NCBI GenBank assembly: GCA_046261635.1
Contig: JBHEOL010000038.1
Location: forward strand, 1 to 24,176
Direction: 5' to 3'
DNA length: 24,176 nucleotides
DNA from: JBHEPS01 sp046261635
GTDB lineage: Bacteria > Acidobacteriota > Thermoanaerobaculia > Gp7-AA8
Under the pieces are notes generated by a model. It was not told the DNA's origin. It did no database searches and was given only the letters and a program-made list of their open reading frames with translations. Within the stretch, counting starts at the first letter, position 1. Every line of letters begins with the position of its first letter. Positions 19,384 to 24,176 of this stretch are shown piece by piece. The translations under genes and the position numbers were made by a program.

Positions 19384-21156
19384 TCAGGAAACCGCGCGGG
19401 CGGGGTTTCTCTTTCGTCCGCGCGGGACCGGATCGGGGTCTCTGCGCGCCAGCAGCTCTTTCGCATGCGCGCGAGCCGAGTCGCTGGTCTTCTCGCCGCC
19501 GAGCATCCGGGCGATCTCTTCAACACGCGCCGACTCCTGGTCGAGTCTGGAGATGCGGGCGGTGGTGCGATCGTCGATCTCTTCCTTCCAGACGTGGAAG
19601 TGAACCGAGCCCAGGCCCGCGATCTGCGGGAGATGGGTCACGCAGATGACCTGATTGACGCTCGCGAGCTCACGAAGCTTCGAGCCGACCGCGTCGGCGA
19701 CCCGCCCGCCGATGCCGGCGTCGATCTCGTCGAACACCAGGGTCGCCGCACCGCCGCGCTCGGAGCTCTTGAACATGGCCGAGGCGATCGCGAGCTGCAT
19801 TCGCGACAGCTCTCCGCCCGAGGCTACCTTCTGGAGAGGACGAAGCTCCTCGCCACGGTTGGCCGCGATCCAGATCTCGACCCGGTCGTACCCCTCCGGC
19901 CCGAAAGCGACGCTCTGCCCCGCAATCGACAGGCGGGAGCCGGAGGAAGGAGCGGCGAACACCCGGATCTCGATCGTCGTCCCCTCCATCGCCAGATCCT
20001 TCAATTCGTGTTCGATCGCGATGCGGAAGTTCGCGGCGGCCTCGTGCCGCCGGGTCGAGAGATCATCGGCCAGAAGACGGTACGCTTCGTACGCCGCCTC
20101 TTCCCGTGATCGCAATGTTTCGATGCTGGTCTCGTAGTCGGCGAGCCGCTCGTGCTCTTCGCTGATGGTCTCGAGATGATTCAGGATGGCTTCGATCGAC
20201 TCCCCGTACTTCTTGCGGAGGCGCTCGATCAGAGCGAGACGGTCCTCGATCTCCTCGAGACGGGACGGGTCGTGCCGGACTTCTTCGGCGAGTGCGGCGA
20301 TCGTCCTCGCGGTCTCCTGAAGCCGGATGCGCACGTCCTCGAGCTCGTCGTGCGCTCCGCGGATTTCCGCGATCTCGCGAGAGAGAGGCGCCAGAAGCTG
20401 CGAAGCCCGCCCCACGAGCGCGATCGCCGATTCCTCGGCTTCCGAAAGCAGATCGAATGCGCCGGAGGTCGCCGCGATCATCTCCTGGGCGTTCGCCAGA
20501 ATGGCGCGCTCCTCCCGGAGCGTCTCTTCCTCTCCCGGCTCGAGGCGCGCCGCCGAAATCTCGGTCATCTGATAGTTGAGAAGGTCGAGGCGGAGCTCGC
20601 GGTCGCGCTGCGCGCCCGTCAGCTCGGCGAGCTCGCTCGCCACCGTTCTCCACTCCTCGTAGGCGCCCGAGACCCTTCCGGTCAGCTCCGTGAGCCGGCC
20701 GTACTGGTCGAGCACCTCGCGGACGGGCTGCCCTGCCACGCGATCGAGCGATTCGTTCTGGCCGTGAATCTCGAGCAGGAGGTCCATCACGGCGGAGAGC
20801 TCGCGCACGGTGACGACCGAACCGTTGAGCAGCACACGCGAGCGGCCGTTTTCGCTCATTTCGCGTCGGACGATCAACTCGAGCTCGTCTCCGGTCTGTT
20901 CGGGCTCCACTCCACTCTCCCGCAAGCGCGGAGCCCAGGCGACGGGGAGGTGGAAGACGGCCTCAGCCGTCATCCGCTCCTCACCGCTCCGGATGAGAGC
21001 GGTCGTCCCCCGTGCTCCGCTCAGAAAGGCGAGGGAATCGATGAGGAGCGACTTTCCGGCTCCGGTCTCGCCCGTGAGGACGTTCAGCCCGGCCCCCGGT
21101 TCGATCGACAGCTCTTCGACGATGGCGAGATTGGCGACTTTCAGATAGGTAATCAC
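19384..21156 (-). CDS. recN: DNA repair protein RecN
   Basis: 590 aa, near the usual 550-570. RecN is an SMC-like ATPase that acts at double-strand breaks. The N-terminus MITYLKVANLAIVEEL leads to Walker A GETGAGKS (29-36); a long charged coiled-coil middle follows (about 150-370); the ABC signature SGGELSRMQLA starts at 446, Walker B is TLVFDEIDAGIGG (472 onward), and THLPQIA follows. The start is GTG at 21156, giving the family N-terminus. A GATACT hexamer lies 10 nt upstream and no Shine-Dalgarno or LexA box is evident in the 70-nt divergent gap. It leads the recN-thiF-sua5 operon. Confidence 0.95.
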   Translation of the reverse strand: MITYLKVANLAIVEELSIEPGAGLNVLTGETGAGKSLLIDSLAFLSGARGTTALIRSGEERMTAEAVFHLPVAWAPRLRESGVEPEQTGDELELIVRREMSENGRSRVLLNGSVVTVRELSAVMDLLLEIHGQNESLDRVAGQPVREVLDQYGRLTELTGRVSGAYEEWRTVASELAELTGAQRDRELRLDLLNYQMTEISAARLEPGEEETLREERAILANAQEMIAATSGAFDLLSEAEESAIALVGRASQLLAPLSREIAEIRGAHDELEDVRIRLQETARTIAALAEEVRHDPSRLEEIEDRLALIERLRKKYGESIEAILNHLETISEEHERLADYETSIETLRSREEAAYEAYRLLADDLSTRRHEAAANFRIAIEHELKDLAMEGTTIEIRVFAAPSSGSRLSIAGQSVAFGPEGYDRVEIWIAANRGEELRPLQKVASGGELSRMQLAIASAMFKSSERGGAATLVFDEIDAGIGGRVADAVGSKLRELASVNQVICVTHLPQIAGLGSVHFHVWKEEIDDRTTARISRLDQESARVEEIARMLGGEKTSDSARAHAKELLARRDPDPVPRGRKRNPARAVS

Positions 21157-21226
21157 GGCCGAGGCAAGTATCGCAGTTCGTTCACCGGTTGTGGAGTCCG
21201 GCAGTCTCCTTGCTTAGCTGTCTCGC

Positions 21227-22471
21227 ATGCGAGTCTTTCTACGAGTCACCCCTCTCCTTCTGGCCGCCGGGATGGTCCTGACGGCGTGCAGCCGTGAGGC
21301 AGAGCAGCCCGCGGCAGAGCCCGCTACGGCCGCTCCTTCCGCTGAAACCGCCACGGTGGCTTATGGGGGTTCACGCAACCCCGACGCCCGCATGTCGCCG
21401 GACGAGATCGCCCGACAGCGGCGCGACAATGCCTGGCGACGCCTGCAGTCCTTCCAGGCGCGCTCGAGGCGGACAGCCGCCCCACCGCAGGCTCAGGCGA
21501 CGAACGTCACGTTCAGGGCCGCCTCCACCTTCGACGAGAAGCTGGAGAGCGTCGACTGGGCGCGCCTCGATCCGATGCCGGTGACCGTCCCGATGGATGG
21601 CGACATCGCGGGACCTTCCGTTCTCCGCGCGCAGGTTCTGCTCGACCGGGCGCACTTCTCCCCGGGGGTCGTCGATGGCCATTGGGGGAAGAACACCGCG
21701 ATCGCGGTTCACTTCTTCCAGCAGGAGAATGGGATCGAGCCGACGGGGAGGATCGACGAGCAGACATTCCGCGCGATCGCATCCCGAGCAGGCAACCAGT
21801 CCGCTCTCACCCAGTACAGCGTCACCGCGGATGACGTGAAAGGGCCGTTCGTCACGATTCCGGAGGAGGTTTACGATAAGGCCGACCTCGACTGCCTCTG
21901 CTACGAGTCGGCCGCGGAACTGCTGGCCGAAAAGTTCCACACCACTCCCGAGACTCTGGCGATGCTCAACGGTGGCGTGAGCCTGGGTGCAATTTCGGCA
22001 GGACAGACGCTTCGCGTTCCGAATGTCGAGCAGCTGGAGGAACTTCCCTCCAATCCCGCGCGCGTGGTCATCTCCATCGCAGGAAATTATCTTCAGGCTC
22101 TCGACCAGAATGGCGGAATCCTGATGCACGCGCCGACGACGGTCGGCTCGGATTACGATCCCTCGCCGTCTGAGACGCTGACGATCATCGGGAAGGCGTT
22201 CGACCCGACGTTCCACTACCAGCCGACGCTGTTCCATGAGGTTTCCGACGAGGAGCCGGAGGCGATGCTCCCGGCAGGTCCGAACTCTCCGGTCGGGAAG
22301 GTCTGGATTCAGCTCAGCAAGGACAACTACGGGATCCATGGATCGTCCGATCCCTCGTCGATCGGATACGCGTCCTCGCATGGATGCATCCGTCTCACGA
22401 ACTGGAATGCCGTGGATCTCGGCCGCTCGGTGGACAACGGGACTGAAGTCGAATTCGTCGACGAGCGATGA
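21227..22471 (+). CDS. Lipoprotein L,D-transpeptidase (YkuD) with peptidoglycan-binding domain
   Basis: 414 aa. A lipoprotein signal (AAGMVLTAC, lipid Cys21) is followed by an Ala/Pro-rich linker. Residues about 128-185 are a peptidoglycan-binding-1 domain (VLRAQVLLDRAHFSPGVVDG, then FQQENGIEPTGRID). Residues about 223-266 look LysM-like (AELLAEKFHTTPETLAMLNG, ISAGQTLRVPN). The YkuD catalytic domain (about 278-412) has GIHGSSDP (His371) and the active-site motif SSHGCIRL (Ser384, His385, Cys387, Arg389). Such enzymes make 3-3 peptidoglycan cross-links or attach lipoproteins to the wall. It is divergent from recN, 70 nt apart. The start ATG is followed at once by a typical signal. Confidence 0.92.
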   Translation: MRVFLRVTPLLLAAGMVLTACSREAEQPAAEPATAAPSAETATVAYGGSRNPDARMSPDEIARQRRDNAWRRLQSFQARSRRTAAPPQAQATNVTFRAASTFDEKLESVDWARLDPMPVTVPMDGDIAGPSVLRAQVLLDRAHFSPGVVDGHWGKNTAIAVHFFQQENGIEPTGRIDEQTFRAIASRAGNQSALTQYSVTADDVKGPFVTIPEEVYDKADLDCLCYESAAELLAEKFHTTPETLAMLNGGVSLGAISAGQTLRVPNVEQLEELPSNPARVVISIAGNYLQALDQNGGILMHAPTTVGSDYDPSPSETLTIIGKAFDPTFHYQPTLFHEVSDEEPEAMLPAGPNSPVGKVWIQLSKDNYGIHGSSDPSSIGYASSHGCIRLTNWNAVDLGRSVDNGTEVEFVDER

Positions 22472-22486
22472 GCGCGGGTCGACGGA

Positions 22487-23770
22487 TCAGGCAAGCGCCT
22501 GGCTCAGGGCCTCGGGAGTGATCCCGGGGTCCTGAAGATTTCCGATCAGCGTCAGCGAGACCGAGCCGGGGTCGACCACGACCGCGCCGATTTCGCGGAT
22601 GTCATCGAGGGTCACGGCTTCGATCCTCGCGATGATCTCGTCGGGCGAGAACTGGCGCCCGAAGTAGTACTCCTGCCGGGCGATCCCCGACATCCGGCTG
22701 ACGGTCGACTCGAGGGAGAGGAGGATCGATCCCTTCAGGTGACGCTTTGCCGCCACAAGCTCCTCTGCGGTGGTGCCATCGGTTCGGATCCGCCGCATCT
22801 CTTCCAGCGTCGAGTCGAGGACCCGCGACAGATTCTTCGGATTGCAGGCCGCGTAGACCGCTTCGTAGCCACCGTGCAGGTGGGCGTTGTGGAAGGAGAG
22901 GATGTTGTAGACCAGCCCCTCGGTCTCGCGGATTCTCTGAAACAGGCGGGACGACATCCCGCCTCCGAGGATCGTATTGAACAGCGCCGCCGCGTACCGC
23001 TGGTCCGACTGCTGTTCGAGTCCCCTCGACCCGAGACAGAAATGCACCTGCTCGAGCTCATTCTTTTCGCGAAGGATGACGTGCTGGCTCGGTTGGGGGC
23101 GGCTCCAGTCGAGCAGCGGGGATGGCGCTCCCCGCGGCGGAAAAGCCTTCTCGAGAAACGGGAGGATCTGCTCCATCGTGAGGTTGCCGGAGGCGCAGAA
23201 AATCACGTTGGCGGGGTGGAAGGTCTCCTCGTAATGCTCGCGGATTTGCTTCTCACTCAGCGCTCGCACGGTTTCCTCGGTCCCGAGAATCGGCCGTCCG
23301 AGCGGATGGTCCCGCCAGAATGATTCGACGAAAACCTCGTGGACGAGATCGTCCGGCGTGTCCTCGACCATGCGAATCTCTTCGAGAATGACGCTCCGCT
23401 CCATTTCCAGGTCGTTGGGCGTGAACCGGGGGTGCTGGACGATGTCGGTCAGAAGATCGAGGGCGACATCGAGCTGCTCGTCGAGGACGTGCGCGTAGAA
23501 GGACGTGTATTCCTTGCCCGTGAACGCATCGACGTCGCCTCCGAGCACGTCGATCACCCCTGCGATGTCAGCGGTAGTGCGGGTCTCGGTCCCCTTGAAG
23601 ACGAGATGTTCGAGAAAGTGCGAGGAGCCTGCGTGTTCGGCCGTTTCGACGGCCGAGCCGCTGCGAAGGTAATAGCCGAGGGCCACGGAACGGACCCAGG
23701 GGAGGGTTTCGACGAGGACGGTCAGTCCCGAGGGAAGGATTTCGCGGCGAATCGAGAATTCTTGAGCCAT
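22487..23770 (-). CDS. M16 family zinc peptidase (pitrilysin/insulinase type)
   Basis: 427 aa from the ATG at 23770, close to the 410-430 aa of the single-module MPP-beta/YmxG-type group; the frame is open further upstream (to 23959), but that part is Pro/Gly/Arg-rich and does not look like the family. The inverted zinc motif is HFLEH (His51, Glu54, His55) with the distal glutamate near Glu131 (VILEEIRM). The C-terminal half has the conserved GGGMSSRLFQRIRE and LVYNILSFHNAH. No signal peptide is evident, so it may act in the cytoplasm or be exported by other means. It ends 15 nt after the convergent L,D-transpeptidase. TACCAT lies 8 nt upstream of the start and no Shine-Dalgarno is seen. Confidence 0.93.
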   Translation of the reverse strand: MAQEFSIRREILPSGLTVLVETLPWVRSVALGYYLRSGSAVETAEHAGSSHFLEHLVFKGTETRTTADIAGVIDVLGGDVDAFTGKEYTSFYAHVLDEQLDVALDLLTDIVQHPRFTPNDLEMERSVILEEIRMVEDTPDDLVHEVFVESFWRDHPLGRPILGTEETVRALSEKQIREHYEETFHPANVIFCASGNLTMEQILPFLEKAFPPRGAPSPLLDWSRPQPSQHVILREKNELEQVHFCLGSRGLEQQSDQRYAAALFNTILGGGMSSRLFQRIRETEGLVYNILSFHNAHLHGGYEAVYAACNPKNLSRVLDSTLEEMRRIRTDGTTAEELVAAKRHLKGSILLSLESTVSRMSGIARQEYYFGRQFSPDEIIARIEAVTLDDIREIGAVVVDPGSVSLTLIGNLQDPGITPEALSQALA

Positions 23771-23778
23771 GCGCGCGG

Positions 23779-23784
23779 ATGGTA
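23779..23784 (-). promoter_or_regulatory. Candidate -10 box before the M16 peptidase
   Basis: TACCAT on the minus strand ends 8 nt before the ATG at 23770, with no Shine-Dalgarno in between. This fits a leaderless transcript and supports the 23770 start. Confidence 0.3.
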
Positions 23785-23825
23785 ACGCAGCGCCCGCAAG
23801 GTACATTCTTCCGCGGAGCCGGCAG

Positions 23826-23838
23826 CCCCCCGGGGGGG
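23826..23838. repeat. Uninterrupted C6-G7 palindromic run
   Basis: Six C followed by seven G lie in the gap between the M16 peptidase and the partial gene at the right edge. The run is perfectly self-complementary over 12 bp, with no room for a normal loop. It could be a protein site or a sequencing/assembly weak point. Confidence 0.5.
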
Positions 23839-23847
23839 AATCCCAGG

Positions 23848-24176
23848 TCAGGGGTTCGGTTTGGGTTTCTGCCAGCGGGGATCCTGAGGATTGGGGTTCG
23901 GCTGGTTGCCTTGCCCGCCGGACTGGTCCCGAGTCAGCTCGTTGACCGTGTAGAGCCACTCCTCGTAGCGTTTCGCCCCTTCGAGCTCGAGAAAGCTCTC
24001 ACCGCTGTTCGAGGGGCGCACGCCGATGAAGGGACCGACCTGCGCTCCCGGTCCCGGAGGAGCGCCGACAGGGGGCGCAGCGGGCGTCGAAGGAGCCGGA
24101 GGGAGGTTGGGAGCGTTCCCGCCACCCGAGCCGAGCATGGTCGCGGGGGTCGGAGTGCCGGCGGGGACGAGAATCC
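23848..24176 (-). CDS. C-terminal part of a Pro/Gly-rich protein, cut by window edge
   Basis: The minus-strand frame is open through the right edge with no stop, so the Met at 24138 is probably internal and only about 109 residues are seen. The visible part is a Pro/Ala/Gly-rich linker, then GPFIGVRPSNSGESFLELEG followed by AKRYEEWLYTVNEL, then a low-complexity Asn/Pro/Gln/Lys-rich tail. A short block of this kind (xGVRSxSxxxSxxxYxxAxxYxEW) resembles, from memory, C-terminal tails of pseudopilin-like type II secretion proteins of Acidobacteriota, but this is a weak similarity. The function should be taken as unknown. Confidence 0.55.
   Translation of the reverse strand, partial: ILVPAGTPTPATMLGSGGGNAPNLPPAPSTPAAPPVGAPPGPGAQVGPFIGVRPSNSGESFLELEGAKRYEEWLYTVNELTRDQSGGQGNQPNPNPQDPRWQKPKPNP

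Noticed and set aside
21157..21226. LexA box in the recN/L,D-transpeptidase gap
   Set aside because: GAAC and GTTC occur but not as the spaced palindrome of a LexA site; nothing else in the gap fits.
20152..21297. Plus-strand open frame opposite recN running into the L,D-transpeptidase
   Set aside because: RecN and the transpeptidase are both intact, so this frame is a shadow.
23771..23959. N-terminal extension of the M16 peptidase up to 23959
   Set aside because: The extra 63 residues are Pro/Gly/Arg-rich, overlap the neighbouring partial gene in another frame, and have no counterpart in the family.

Overview
The window is about 24 kb of dense, high-GC bacterial chromosome. It carries mostly housekeeping and envelope genes, with no plasmid, phage or transposon genes, no tRNA or rRNA that I can see, and no CRISPR array. 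A FecR-type protein with a Trp/Tyr-rich region (DUF6600 type), a TPR-roadblock-accB-accC cluster and many surface lipoproteins suggest an Acidobacteriota-like organism, perhaps Thermoanaerobaculia-like. This placement is inferred from gene content only.

Left part (1-5905, + strand): the 3' end of a secreted choice-of-anchor D protein and a hairpin, then a tight operon of TPR protein, roadblock/LC7 protein, accB, accC, thiE, aroK and a YfcE-like phosphoesterase. It joins the first step of fatty acid synthesis (biotin carboxylase and its carrier), thiamine phosphate synthesis and the shikimate pathway. A structured 200-bp leader with a possible sigma-54 promoter follows, then a large exported FecR/DUF6600 protein (6107-8371).

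Middle part (8430-12250, + strand): five genes in which every stop overlaps the next start. They are a two-TM small protein, a degenerate ThiE/TenI paralogue, an MscS channel fused to a cyclic-nucleotide-binding domain, an orphan NtrC-type sigma-54 activator and a 77-aa protein of unknown function. No histidine kinase is present. This is the most interesting cluster in the window: a possible link from membrane tension and cyclic nucleotide to sigma-54 transcription.

The minus-strand operon 16002-12369 has cytidine deaminase, a lipoprotein MTA/SAH-deaminase-like amidohydrolase and a lipoprotein type I phosphodiesterase, which together suggest nucleotide/nucleoside scavenging. Divergent to it is mgtE (Mg2+ channel). 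The mgtE-sua5 convergent junction (17494-17735) is unusually rich in inverted repeats and holds DnaA-box-like sites inside the last codons of sua5. Minus-strand recN-thiF-sua5 (21156-17683) combines DNA repair, sulfur-carrier activation and t6A synthesis. A divergent L,D-transpeptidase lipoprotein, an M16 peptidase and the C-terminal end of an unidentified Pro/Gly-rich protein close the window.

Several operon-leading genes lack a clear Shine-Dalgarno and have a TANNNT-like hexamer 6-10 nt before the start, which suggests leaderless or very short-leader transcripts.
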